This document shows, in pieces, positions 26,392-37,020 of a DNA stretch of 64,000 nt; the first letter of the stretch is position 1; each line of letters begins with the position of its first letter. The stretch lies in the NCBI GenBank assembly GCA_964397305.1, contig CAYNIP010000010.1, positions 54,607 through 118,606 on the forward strand, written 5' to 3'. A model generated the notes under the pieces. That model did no database searches. It was not told where the DNA came from and saw nothing but the letters and a program-made list of their open reading frames with translations. Both the position numbers and the translations under genes were made by a program. This stretch comes from JAAUTY01 sp964397305. Lineage in GTDB: Bacteria > Cyanobacteriota > Cyanobacteriia > Cyanobacteriales > Spirulinaceae.

Positions 26392-27111
26392 TCAGGAGGC
26401 ATCGCTGGGGTGAACCGCGCCCGCCGCAACCAGCGCCGCCTGGACCCTGGCCTTGGCAGTCTCGGCCGCGAGGGGGGGCGCGGCGGCGCAGAGGTCCGCC
26501 AGTTCACAGTGATCGCACTCCGGCTTCCGCGCCTTGCAGACCGCCCGCCCGTGGTAGATCAAGCGGATCGACCAGTTTTCCCAATCCGGTTGTGGCAACA
26601 GGCGCATCAAGTCCCGCTCAATTTGCACCGGGTTCTCCCGTTTCGTCAGTCCCAACCGCCGGCTGAGCCGCTTGACATGAGTATCAACCGTAACCCCCTT
26701 ATTGATCCCGAAGCCGTGGGCCAAGACCACATTGGCCGTCTTGCGGGCCACCCCCGGCAAGGTCAGGAGATCGTCCATCGTCTGGGGGACATCGCCATCG
26801 AAATCCTCCACAATCGTCCGGCAAGCCCCCTGAATATTTTTCGCCTTGTTGCGATAAAAGCCCGTCGAGCGAATCAGGGTCTCCACCTCGGCACGGTCCG
26901 CCGCCGCCAGGGCGGCCGCATCGGGAAAACGCTCGAAGAGGGCTGGCGTCACCTGGTTGACCCGCGCATCGGTACATTGGGCCGAGAGGATGGTGGCCAC
27001 CAACAACTGGGTTGGGGTGGCATAGGTGAGGCTACAGGTGGCCTGGGGATAGAGCCGCTTGAGACGCACTAAGATTTCCAGAGCGCGCTGGCGCTGGCGG
27101 GTGGTGCTCAT
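26392..27111 (-). CDS. nth: Endonuclease III (DNA glycosylase/AP lyase)
   Basis: Base-excision repair glycosylase for oxidised pyrimidines. The 239-residue product has the helix-hairpin-helix and catalytic residues LPGVARKTANVV (Lys124) and TVDTHV (Asp143), and the C-terminal 4Fe-4S ligands Cys192, Cys199, Cys202 and Cys208 (C-x6-C-x2-C-x5-C). It starts four bases after the site-2 protease gene on the same strand, so the two are co-transcribed. The end is ~25 residues longer than E. coli Nth. Confidence 0.96.
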   Translation of the reverse strand: MSTTRQRQRALEILVRLKRLYPQATCSLTYATPTQLLVATILSAQCTDARVNQVTPALFERFPDAAALAAADRAEVETLIRSTGFYRNKAKNIQGACRTIVEDFDGDVPQTMDDLLTLPGVARKTANVVLAHGFGINKGVTVDTHVKRLSRRLGLTKRENPVQIERDLMRLLPQPDWENWSIRLIYHGRAVCKARKPECDHCELADLCAAAPPLAAETAKARVQAALVAAGAVHPSDAS

Positions 27112-27115
27112 GACC

Positions 27116-28219
27116 TTAACTGCCCTGGAAGAGGTCTTGGATCACCGTTAAGTTGGCTGTATCGCGAGCGATCAAGACAATCGCCAAGCTAAACAGTAGG
27201 ACCAACCCTGTCTGCATAATGCCGTCCTGGAGGCGGCTGGGGAGGGGCTTGCCGCGCAGGCCCTCAATCACGAGGAAGGCGAGCTGGCCGCCGTCGAGGG
27301 CTGGGAGGGGCAGGATGTTGAAAATTGCGAGGTTAATGCTGATCAGGGCTCCGAAGCGTAAGAAATTGCTGGGATCGTTGCGGGCCAAGTCAGCGCCGAT
27401 CTGGACAATTTTCACTGGGCTCGCGACTTGGCCGGCATTCTCACCAAAGTTACTCACCAGTTGGCCCAGGCCCTGGACGATCAGCAGGGTCGTGGTTTGA
27501 AAGTCGGCAGCTCCGGCTCCGAGGGCCGCCCAAGGGCTGCCGGGGGCGCGATACTGGAGTTCGCCATTGGGAACCAGCATCACCCCGATGCGGCCGCGGC
27601 CGGCGGCATCCGCGTCGGGGATCACGGTGATGTGGAGTTGGCGATCGCCCCGCTGCACTAGCAAATCCAAGGGTTGAGCAGCCGAGCGCTCGATCGTCTG
27701 TTTCAGGTTACTGACCACTTGTAGGGAATGGCCGAGGGGGCGATCGCCCACCGCCAGGATCGCGTCTCCAGCCTGCAACCCCGCCACCTGGGCCGGGGAG
27801 TCCACCTGGTTCAGCAACTCCGGAACCTTTACCCCCGGCTGGCTCAGCTCTGGAATTCCCAAGGTAAAGGCCTGCCCCACTAGCAGGAAGTAGGCAAAGA
27901 TCAAGTTCGCCATCACCCCGGCACTAATCACGATCGCCCGGTCCAGCAGCGGCCGGTTGCGGAGCAGGTCCGGGTCCTCGGGGGGAATCTCACTGTCGGG
28001 ATCATCATCGGGGAAGCCCACAAAGCCCCCGAGGGGGAGGGCGCGCAGGGAATACTCCGTCTCAGTCCCCTGATACTTCAGGAGCACCGGGCCAAAGCCG
28101 ATCGCAAAGCGGTTGACGTGAATGTTTTGCAAACGGGCGGCGGCAAAGTGACCGAATTCATGGACAACGATCAGGACGGCGAGGACGGCGATCGCGGCGA
28201 GCACTGCCAAAATTGACAT
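27116..28219 (-). CDS. Site-2-type membrane metalloprotease (RseP family)
   Basis: Intramembrane zinc protease of peptidase family M50B, with a 367-residue product. The active site HEFGH is at 20-24 in the first helix, and the second metal motif NILPLPALDGGQ is near residue 300. A PDZ domain lies between (about 110-200; VAGLQAGDAILAVGDRPLG). In bacteria such proteases release membrane-bound anti-sigma factors; the substrate here is not known. It is the first gene of a pair with nth, with four bases between them. Confidence 0.92.
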   Translation of the reverse strand: MSILAVLAAIAVLAVLIVVHEFGHFAAARLQNIHVNRFAIGFGPVLLKYQGTETEYSLRALPLGGFVGFPDDDPDSEIPPEDPDLLRNRPLLDRAIVISAGVMANLIFAYFLLVGQAFTLGIPELSQPGVKVPELLNQVDSPAQVAGLQAGDAILAVGDRPLGHSLQVVSNLKQTIERSAAQPLDLLVQRGDRQLHITVIPDADAAGRGRIGVMLVPNGELQYRAPGSPWAALGAGAADFQTTTLLIVQGLGQLVSNFGENAGQVASPVKIVQIGADLARNDPSNFLRFGALISINLAIFNILPLPALDGGQLAFLVIEGLRGKPLPSRLQDGIMQTGLVLLFSLAIVLIARDTANLTVIQDLFQGS

Positions 28220-28330
28220 CTTCTAAGTTTTTGATTGCAAGGGGTGAATGATAACCAGGGTCAAAGCCTCAACCCGCAGGCCGAGTCAGTCATGGCGTTT
28301 CCACCCAGCCTGACCCCTATTATAGATACC

Positions 28331-29794
<1,464 letters not shown>

Positions 29795-30366
29795 GACCCA
29801 ATTCCTCAAAGTTGTCCGCGAGAACCGCAGCGGTTACAGCCGCCAGCCGCTAAAATAGATCTCATCTGTCCCAAAATTTGGTCGTTAAGATTCGGGAAGC
29901 CTAAGGCTCTGAGTTCGGCCCGTAGCGTTTCTCGCAACAGTGAGTTATACCGGTTACATCTCGCTTTGGCGTTACGGCAACCCTCATCCCCCAGCCCCTG
30001 CTTCCGGGGTAAGAAGGGGAGTTAGTGGTTTAGCAAGAGGGGCTTTGAGGTGTATCGCACTCCAGGGAAATCGCTGTATCACCCCTTTCTCTAGGCCAGC
30101 CCGCTGCGATGCCTGGACGCTTTAGGGAATGTTGTAGCACAGGCTGACCCCGTAGCGACACTAGAGAAACAGCTCGCTCCAACTTGTAGCACAGGCTGAT
30201 CCCGTAACGACACTAGAGAAACAACCCACGCTAAGCGGCGCAGCGGCACAAAGTGATTCCGTGTTTAGATAGCCGCGCTTAGGGTCCCTAAACAGCCTGA
30301 CAAACCGGGGGGCACGGCTGTCCTGATCTCCTCCCTGTCCGCATTAGCTTCGCCGCCTTTCCCTTT
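29795..30366. other. 572-bp gap with repeat remnants and tandem 40-bp repeats
   Basis: No gene is supported. Near 29980-30020 the run CCCTCATCCCCCAGCCCCTG resembles the inner module of the MITE families. Two 40-bp direct repeats follow at 30132-30223. The last ~90 bases hold the promoter region of the hybrid kinase; no clear promoter could be placed. Confidence 0.5.
30132..30223. repeat. Two tandem-spaced 40-bp direct repeats
   Basis: Copies at 30132-30171 and 30184-30223 agree at 38 of 40 positions and both begin TTGTAGCACAGGCTGA. The period is 52 bases. They lie upstream of the hybrid histidine kinase gene. Confidence 0.8.
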
Positions 30367-33300
30367 ATGCTTGCTCCGATTTCGTTCACAGCGCTTTTTG
30401 GTCCTGCGGAATTGGCGATCGCCCAGATTGGCTGCGACGGCCAACTTCAGCAGGTGAACCCGGCCCTCTGCCATCTCCTGGGCTACCCAGAGGCGGCCTT
30501 GACCCAGATGACTCTTCAGACCTTGGCAGGAGAGCTCGACTTACCGGACTGGGTGAATGGTGCTCCCGCCAGCCTCTGTCGTGAGGTGCAGTGCCAGACG
30601 GCCTTTGACGCCAGGCTCTGGATCGAGTTGTCGGCCTCGCCGCTCTATGAACCCGACGCAACCCTCAATGGCTGGCTCCTCTTCTTCATCGATATTTCCG
30701 CCCGCAAGAGCCTGGAACAAAAAATTGTCAGCTCAGAAGCTTGGATGCGCGCCTGCTTCGGGGCCATAGGGGATCTCGTGCTGGTCCTGGACCAGGACTG
30801 CCGCTCGATCACGATCCCGCCCACCCAACCGGCCCTGACGATGACCGGGGCAGATAACTTAATGACCATGACGACCCAGGCCCTCTTCGGGGGTGACGAG
30901 GCGGCCCGGTGGCAGGCCCAGGTTCGCCAAGCCGTGACGACCCAAACACCACAAACCCTGGACTACTCCCTCACGGTTCAGGGTCGCCCCCGCTGGTTCA
31001 CAGCCAACATCACGCCGATCAATGCCCAGGAAGCGGTCTGGGTGGCCCGCGACATCACGGCCATGCACCAGGCCATGGCCCAGGTCCGCCAGACCGAGAT
31101 CCGGCTGCAAGGAATGCTGGACAGTGCCCTAGATGCGATCATGGTGCTCGCCGCCGTCCGCAACGCGGCCGGCGCCATTGAAGACTTTTGCTGGCAGGTT
31201 GTGAATCCGGCGGCAGCTCAGCTCCTCGGGCGTTCGGCCGCCGACCTCCTCGGCCGTCGCCTGTTGGTGGAGATGCCGGGCAACCGGGAGAGCGGTCTGT
31301 TTGAGCACTATGTGCGGGTCGTGGAAACCGGGGAGCCTTATCGCGACGAGTTTTACTATCCCCATGATCGGATTGACCGCTGGTTTCAGGTGGTGGCTGT
31401 GCGGCTCCAGGATGGCTTCATGGCGACCTTTCGTGACATTACCGGCTACCGCCGTACAGCCGATGCCCTCAGCTATCAGTTGGATCGCGCCCTCCTGGTC
31501 CGCCAACTGACGGAGCGCCTGCGCTCGAGCCTGAATCCTGAAACCCTCTACACTACGGCGGCTGAGCAAGTCGGCCAGGCCTTCCAGGCCGATCGCTGCG
31601 TGATTCACCGCTACGATGCCAGCCAAGGGGACTTGCCCTTGGTGGGTCAGCACTGCCAGCCGGGGATCGCTTCTCTGTCGATGACCGCGATCCCGCTCCG
31701 GGGCAACCCCCATGCTCAGGCAGTCTTGGCTCAGGAGCGGGCGATCGCCACAGCCGACGTGACCCAAGAGCCCTTACTCATCCCCCAGCTCGACCTCTGT
31801 GAGCAAATCGGTCTTCAGTCGATTCTGGCGGTCCGCACGTCCTACCACGACCAGCCCAACGGGGTGATTGCTCTGCACCAATGCGATCGCCCGCGAGCCT
31901 GGAGTAGGGATGAGATTGAGCTGCTCGAATCCCTGGCCGCTAGCTTGGGAATCGCGATCGCCCAGTCCTCCCTTCTGCAACAGGAGCAGCAGCAGCGCCA
32001 GACCCTCCAGCACGAAATCCAGCAGCGGCAACAAGTGGAGGCCGATCTCCGCCGCAGTGAAGCCCAAAACCGGGCCATCATTCGAGCCATCCCGGATTTG
32101 CTGCTCCGGGTTGATCGCAGCGAACGCTACCTGGAGCGTATTCGCTCGGTGAGCGTGACCGATCTTCTGGCGGGCGATTGTACCGGCCAGTTCATGGGCG
32201 ACCTGTTGCCCGCCGCTGTCTACGAGCGCCAAGCTCGCGCCTTGGCCCAGGCCCTCGCCACGGGGGAGGTCCAGGTCTATGAGCAGCAGCTTCTCGTCGA
32301 GGGGGAGGTGAGCCATGAGGAAGTGCGGGTCGCGCCGATCAATACCGAGGAAGTCCTCTTTATCATTCGCGACATCAGCCAGCGCAAACGGGCCGAGATG
32401 GAGCGCGATCGCTTCTTTACCCTCTCCCTCGATCTCCTCTGCGTTGCCGACTTTGACGGTTACTTCCGGCGGCTAAATCCGGCCTGGGGTCGGGTGTTGG
32501 GCTACAGCGAGGCAGAATTCCAGGCGGCGCCCTTTCTGAGCTGGGTGCATCCTGAAGACCAAACCTCTACCCTGGCGGCGATCGCCACCCTGAGCCAGGG
32601 CCAGACCTTCCTCCAGTTTGAAAATCGTTACCGAGCCAAGGATGGGTCTTACCGCTGGCTGTCCTGGGCGGCGGTTCCCTTTGTCAAGGAGCGGCTCATC
32701 TATGCAGTCGCCCGGGACGTGAGTGAGCAAAAACAGACCGAGGCGGCCCTCCTCGCGGCCAAGAACGCAGCAGAAGTGGCCAATACAGCAAAGAGCCAGT
32801 TCCTCGCCACCATGAGCCACGAACTGCGGACGCCCCTGAATGCCATCCTCGGTTTCAGCCAGTTGCTCGGCCACGATCCCCGCCTCGAGGGCAAACAACG
32901 GGACTATGTGAGCATCATTGAGCGCAGCGGGGAACACCTGCTGGAGCTGATCAACGATGTTCTCTCCATGTCCAAGATCGAAGCCGGTCAAGTCAGCCTC
33001 GACCGCGCCCCCTTTGACCTCGAGCAGCTCCTCACGACTCTCTATGATATGTTCCAACTCAAGGCCCGCTCCAAGGGTCTCACCCTGACCTTTGAGCAGG
33101 AGCCCCAGCTTCCGGCCCGTGTCTCCGGGGACGCCAGCAAGCTGCGCCAAGTGCTGATCAATCTCCTGGGCAATGCCGTCAAATTCACGCAGCAGGGGAG
33201 TGTCACCCTACGAGTTACCGTCGCTGAGGCCGGGCTGTTCATGTTCCAGGTCTGTGATACCGGCCCCGGCATCGCGGCGGCGGACTTGCCCCGGATCTTT

Positions 33301-34242
33301 GAGCCCTTTACCCAGAGCGAAACGGGGCGTAAGTCCCAGCAAGGAACCGGCCTGGGTCTGCCGATCAGTCTGCGCTTTGTACAATTGATGGGAGGAACTT
33401 TGACGGTGCGCTCCCAGGGAACTCGCCTCCAGAGTCAGCCCGAGGGCCCTCTCACCAGCCAGCCTGATCCCGACCCTCTCCAGGTCGGCGCTTGCTTTAT
33501 GGCCCTGCTACCGCTGGAGCCGGCTCCAGCCTCCCCGGCGATCGCTCCGCCCCAGGCCCGCGGCATCATCGGCCTCGCCGCCGACCAGCCTTCCTGCCGC
33601 ATCCTGATCGTAGAAGATGCCGCCGATAATCGTCGTCTGCTGCGAGACATCCTGCAACCCCTCGGCTTTGTCCTCCGCGAGGCGACGGACGGCGAGGCCG
33701 CCCTCAACCTGTGGCGCACCTGGCAGCCCGAGGCCATCTTGATGGACATTCAAATGCCTGGCTTGGATGGTTGCGCCGCCACCCGCCAGATTCGCCGCCT
33801 CGCCACCGACCACCAGCCCGTGATCTTGGCGATCACCGCCGCCGCCCTCGAGGACCGCCACGAGGCCATCCTCGCCGCCGGTTGCAACGATATCATCTAC
33901 AAGCCTTTTCTCCGGGAGGTCTTGCTCGAGAAGCTCGCCCAGTCCCTCGGTTTGCGCTATCGCTATCGTCAAGACAGCCCGCCACCCCCCTCAGCCCCCG
34001 CCGCTGAGCCTCAGGCTAGCACGATCGCCACCCTCACCACCGCCCTCACCTCGATGCCCCGCGACTGGCTCCAGTGCCTCCGAGAGGCTGCGATCGCCGC
34101 TGATGAAGAACTCCTATTCCAGTTAATCGGTCAACTCCCCACCGAGTCCGTCCTCTTAGCCAGCACCCTCACCGATCTCGTGCTCAATTTTGAGGTAGAG
34201 CCGATTTTGCAGGCGGTGACTCAGATTCTTCAGGAGGAATAG
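30367..34242 (+). CDS. Multi-PAS, GAF hybrid histidine kinase with receiver domain
   Basis: A 1291-residue cytoplasmic hybrid sensor. Reading N to C: a PAS domain (about 10-115, VNPALCHLLGYPEAAL and LFFIDISAR), two weaker PAS-like regions (to about 350), a GAF domain (380-540; LRSSLNPETLYTTAAEQVGQAFQADRCVIHRYD), a coiled coil, two further PAS domains, and the kinase core with His818 in SHELRTPLNAI. The ATPase follows (LLGNAVKFTQ, CDTGPGIAA, GTGLGLPISLRFVQLMGG). A receiver domain has Asp1127 (LMDIQMPGLDG) and Lys in IYKPF. The last ~100 residues may be an Hpt-like helical bundle, but no Hpt His is obvious. There is no membrane helix. The GAF module resembles phytochrome-like ones, but a bilin Cys was not identified. 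Confidence 0.92.
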   Translation: MLAPISFTALFGPAELAIAQIGCDGQLQQVNPALCHLLGYPEAALTQMTLQTLAGELDLPDWVNGAPASLCREVQCQTAFDARLWIELSASPLYEPDATLNGWLLFFIDISARKSLEQKIVSSEAWMRACFGAIGDLVLVLDQDCRSITIPPTQPALTMTGADNLMTMTTQALFGGDEAARWQAQVRQAVTTQTPQTLDYSLTVQGRPRWFTANITPINAQEAVWVARDITAMHQAMAQVRQTEIRLQGMLDSALDAIMVLAAVRNAAGAIEDFCWQVVNPAAAQLLGRSAADLLGRRLLVEMPGNRESGLFEHYVRVVETGEPYRDEFYYPHDRIDRWFQVVAVRLQDGFMATFRDITGYRRTADALSYQLDRALLVRQLTERLRSSLNPETLYTTAAEQVGQAFQADRCVIHRYDASQGDLPLVGQHCQPGIASLSMTAIPLRGNPHAQAVLAQERAIATADVTQEPLLIPQLDLCEQIGLQSILAVRTSYHDQPNGVIALHQCDRPRAWSRDEIELLESLAASLGIAIAQSSLLQQEQQQRQTLQHEIQQRQQVEADLRRSEAQNRAIIRAIPDLLLRVDRSERYLERIRSVSVTDLLAGDCTGQFMGDLLPAAVYERQARALAQALATGEVQVYEQQLLVEGEVSHEEVRVAPINTEEVLFIIRDISQRKRAEMERDRFFTLSLDLLCVADFDGYFRRLNPAWGRVLGYSEAEFQAAPFLSWVHPEDQTSTLAAIATLSQGQTFLQFENRYRAKDGSYRWLSWAAVPFVKERLIYAVARDVSEQKQTEAALLAAKNAAEVANTAKSQFLATMSHELRTPLNAILGFSQLLGHDPRLEGKQRDYVSIIERSGEHLLELINDVLSMSKIEAGQVSLDRAPFDLEQLLTTLYDMFQLKARSKGLTLTFEQEPQLPARVSGDASKLRQVLINLLGNAVKFTQQGSVTLRVTVAEAGLFMFQVCDTGPGIAAADLPRIFEPFTQSETGRKSQQGTGLGLPISLRFVQLMGGTLTVRSQGTRLQSQPEGPLTSQPDPDPLQVGACFMALLPLEPAPASPAIAPPQARGIIGLAADQPSCRILIVEDAADNRRLLRDILQPLGFVLREATDGEAALNLWRTWQPEAILMDIQMPGLDGCAATRQIRRLATDHQPVILAITAAALEDRHEAILAAGCNDIIYKPFLREVLLEKLAQSLGLRYRYRQDSPPPPSAPAAEPQASTIATLTTALTSMPRDWLQCLREAAIAADEELLFQLIGQLPTESVLLASTLTDLVLNFEVEPILQAVTQILQEE

Positions 34243-34300
34243 GCTTGGGGTCCTCAACAGGAGATTCCGCGAAAATCCCTTTGCTATCGTAGTCAACAGT

Positions 34301-34390
34301 GGGTGCATCTCACGTTGGAGACTCCCCTTCGCCCTACCTGGGAGAAGGGGCCGGGGGATGAGGGTAAACCGGCCTAACTGAGATGCACCC
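34301..34390. mobile_element. MITE family A, copy 1 (short form)
   Basis: Ends GGGTGCATCTCA (34301-34312) and TGAGATGCACCC (34379-34390) are perfect 12-bp inverted repeats. Flanking 8-mers TCAACAGT (34293-34300) and TAAACAGT (34391-34398) match at 7 of 8, as expected for an aged target duplication. The 90-bp element carries no ORF and lies between the hybrid kinase and the sulfotransferase gene. Confidence 0.85.
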
Positions 34391-34416
34391 TAAACAGTTG
34401 CCAGCAACAAGCACCG

Positions 34417-35313
34417 CTACCGTAACCAAGCAGAGAGATCACGGTTCAAAAAATCTTGTAGCTTCAAGGTATCCTCACGATAGATCTCAAGGAGAGCTTG
34501 GCGCTCCTCCTCCCGTAAGGGCCTCGCTTCCTTGCCCACCGAGTTGAGCCGGAGCAGGGTATCTCGCAGTTGATGCCGGAGATTGGGCGCCAGGAAGACC
34601 TTCAGAGCTGCTGCCACCGTCCGTCGCCAGGGATTCTGTTGACGCAGCAGATAGTTCAGGGCTTCACTCCGAGGAATCTGAGTCTTTTGCAGTTGGGTAC
34701 TCGTATTGGGTGTAAAAGCGGGGTCAACGCCTAGAAAGCCATAAAGATCCTGCATAAACTTCACCACTGAGTTCTGAAGATCGTCGTATAACATAACCTT
34801 CACCTGCGGGGCACCAAAGCAGTCTACAAAGCACTTGACTCGCTCAAAGTATAGACCTTTTTGGATAATGTGAGATTGGGCCTGACGTTCACGAATTTGC
34901 TCGATCAGAGGTCGGCGCTTCTCGTGACGAATGCCATCGCGGATGTGCATCAAGTAATCCGAGTAAGCCCGTTCAACTGGATGGCGTAACACCGCAACTA
35001 GTTTTGCTTCAGGGACATAGCGCTGGATCTGGCGTGTGGCTGTTTGGTGGTAGAACAAGTAGTTAGCAGAGGCTTCCCCAATCGCAGTCTCGTCAGTTAC
35101 TCCCTCGAACAATTGGGTATACTTTTCTAGAGTATCAATCCGATTTGGTCGGCGCTCACCGCCTTCAGCATAGTACTGCTCCCAATCCCGCGCCAAGAAG
35201 CGCGGCTCCTTAACTGGGCTCATGTAAACTTGGGGGTGCTGAGCAAGGTACTTGTAGATCGAGGTTGTGCCAGCTTTTTGGATACCAATGAGGATAAAGT
35301 TGGGTAGTGTCAT
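34417..35313 (-). CDS. Sulfotransferase (PAPS-dependent)
   Basis: Transfers sulfate from PAPS to an acceptor, probably a surface carbohydrate. The 298-residue product starts MTLPNFILIGIQKAGTTSIYKYL with the 5'-PAPS loop (IQKAGTTS) right at the N terminus; a 3'-phosphate motif follows (LRHPVERAYSDYLMH). The tail has LYGFLGVDPAFTP and a basic helix (LREEERQALLEIYREDTLKLQDFLNRD). A GTG start at 35391 lies inside the end of the MITE at 35379-35465 and would add 26 residues without homology; 35313 is preferred. The next gene, on the plus strand, is a glycosyltransferase, which fits a role in glycan decoration. Confidence 0.88.
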   Translation of the reverse strand: MTLPNFILIGIQKAGTTSIYKYLAQHPQVYMSPVKEPRFLARDWEQYYAEGGERRPNRIDTLEKYTQLFEGVTDETAIGEASANYLFYHQTATRQIQRYVPEAKLVAVLRHPVERAYSDYLMHIRDGIRHEKRRPLIEQIRERQAQSHIIQKGLYFERVKCFVDCFGAPQVKVMLYDDLQNSVVKFMQDLYGFLGVDPAFTPNTSTQLQKTQIPRSEALNYLLRQQNPWRRTVAAALKVFLAPNLRHQLRDTLLRLNSVGKEARPLREEERQALLEIYREDTLKLQDFLNRDLSAWLR

Positions 35314-35378
35314 CAGGGGGCTTTGCACTCCAGTAGATGGCGATGTACCTAGCGTTCCAATCCGAGCTAGCAGATTTG

Positions 35379-35465
35379 GGGTGCATCTCACTTTGGAGAC
35401 TCCCCTTCGCCCTCCTTGGGAGAAGGGGCCGGGGGATGAGGGCCTTGCCTAACTGAGATGCACCC
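35379..35465. mobile_element. MITE family A, copy 2 (short form), upstream of sulfotransferase
   Basis: Ends GGGTGCATCTCA (35379-35390) and TGAGATGCACCC (35454-35465). Flanking 9-mers GCAGATTTG (35370-35378) and GCAGACTTG (35466-35474) agree at 8 of 9. The element lies 66 bases upstream of the sulfotransferase start and so in its promoter region; it may carry or break promoter elements. Confidence 0.88.
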
Positions 35466-35557
35466 GCAGACTTGGTTGTTTGGCCTTAGAAATAGTAACG
35501 ATTCTAAGGTTAACCTTGGGGCTGACAGCGGTTTTTAGCCTGGTGCAATACAACCAA

Positions 35558-35597
35558 AGCCCCTCGCCCTCTGGGAGAGAGGTTCGGGGTGAGGGCT
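35558..35597. repeat. Remnant of the repeat inner module (hairpin)
   Basis: AGCCCCTCGCCCTCTGGGAG followed by AGAGGTTCGGGGTGAGGGCT resembles the inner stem of the family-B repeat near 43442-43482. It lacks the family ends, so it is a fragment. Confidence 0.5.
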
Positions 35598-35760
35598 ACG
35601 TATTTTACTAGCAAGAAAAATGCTGTAACCAGTGATCCATAATCTAAACAGATTACCGAGCTGCTCCACCCCATCCCGTCAGGGTTGGCTCCCTGGTTAC
35701 TATACTACTGCGATCGCCAACCGGTACACTAAGAATCAAGCCCGCTGCCCTTGCTGTGCC

Positions 35761-37014
35761 ATGCAGATTCTCATGCTGTCCTCGACCTTCCCCTATCCGC
35801 CCAGCCGGGGGGGAACCGAGATTCGCACCTTCAATTTGCTGCAATACTTGCAGCAACGCCACGAGGTTATCCTGCTGACCCAGCGACCCCCCCAAGTTGA
35901 AGACGGGGAGGTAGCGGCCCTGCGACAGGCCGTGAGCGAGCTCCATCTATTCCCGCTGCCGGCTGATCCGCCCCGAGGTCGCGGCCTCCGCTCCCTCGCC
36001 AGCAAGGCGGCGCGCTTCAGTCATGCTCTGAGGAAAGCAACACCGCCTAATGTGCTACACCGCTACTCTCCGGCGCTCCAGGCCTGGGTCGATGCGGCCG
36101 TGCAGGCGGGGCGCGTGCAGGCGATTACCTGTGAGCATAGCGTGAATGAAATCTATGTCCGCCCCGAATTTCGCCAGCGGCTGAAGACGGTGGTGAATGT
36201 CCATAGCTCCCTCTACGGCTGGGTAAGCAACCATCTGGCCATGGGGGCCTCGCCGCAGCCGCTGCGCGATCGCCTTTATCTCAACCTCCTGCTCGCCCGC
36301 TACGAAACCCGCTACTGTGCCAAATTCACGGATATTGTGGTGACGACGGAGGATGATCGCCGCCAGCTCCGCCAGTTTGACCCGGGGGCAACCCTGCATG
36401 TGATTCCCAATGGGGTCGATCTCGCCCTCTTTCCCTACCGCGATCGCGATCCCGGGGGCTACAACCTCGTCTTCGTCGGTGACATGAGCGCCTCCCACAA
36501 CATCGATGCAGCCCGCTTCTTCGCCCTGGAAGTCTTACCCCAGGTGCAAGCACGCTATCCAGAGGCCACCTTTACCATCGTCGGCGGGCGACCGACGGCT
36601 GCAATCCAGGCCCTGGGCGATCGCCCGGGCATCACCGTCACGGGCCGCGTCCCCTCGACTACTGCTTACCTCCACGCCGCCGCCGTCGCAGTAGTTCCCC
36701 TGCGGACCGGCTTCGGGATCAAAAACAAAACCCTGGAGGCAATGGCTGCCGGGGTTCCAGTGGTCGCCAGCGATCGCGGGCTTGAAGGCTTAGCCGTAGA
36801 CGAGCCGGGCCAACCGCTCCGGGCCCTGCGAGCCAATGATATTGAAGCCTATGTCACCGCTATCGGTCGCCTCTTCGAGACTCCTACCCTGCGAGCCACC
36901 CTCGCCGCGGCTGGACGCGCCTTAATTGAAGCAGAGTACATCTGGGAGCAGGCAGGGGCTCGCTATGAAGCGGTACTCACGACCCGTTTCGATGCCAATG
37001 ATCCGACTCAGTGA
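35761..37014 (+). CDS. Family 4 glycosyltransferase
   Basis: GT-B fold sugar transferase of 417 residues, probably acting in surface polysaccharide or glycolipid assembly. The start MQILMLSSTFPYPPSRGGTE at 35761 opens the N-terminal Rossmann fold; a farther upstream ATG at 35632 lacks support. The donor domain has DIVVTTEDDRRQL, HVIPNGVDLALFPY, NLVFVGDM, and the donor site FGIKNKTLEAMAAGVPVV with Glu in KTLEAMA. No signal peptide or membrane helix is seen. It is similar to glycosyltransferases of the EPS and PEP-CTERM systems; the specific sugar cannot be read. The gene converges on the histidine kinase at 37021. Confidence 0.9.
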   Translation: MQILMLSSTFPYPPSRGGTEIRTFNLLQYLQQRHEVILLTQRPPQVEDGEVAALRQAVSELHLFPLPADPPRGRGLRSLASKAARFSHALRKATPPNVLHRYSPALQAWVDAAVQAGRVQAITCEHSVNEIYVRPEFRQRLKTVVNVHSSLYGWVSNHLAMGASPQPLRDRLYLNLLLARYETRYCAKFTDIVVTTEDDRRQLRQFDPGATLHVIPNGVDLALFPYRDRDPGGYNLVFVGDMSASHNIDAARFFALEVLPQVQARYPEATFTIVGGRPTAAIQALGDRPGITVTGRVPSTTAYLHAAAVAVVPLRTGFGIKNKTLEAMAAGVPVVASDRGLEGLAVDEPGQPLRALRANDIEAYVTAIGRLFETPTLRATLAAAGRALIEAEYIWEQAGARYEAVLTTRFDANDPTQ

Positions 37015-37020
37015 CAGGCC

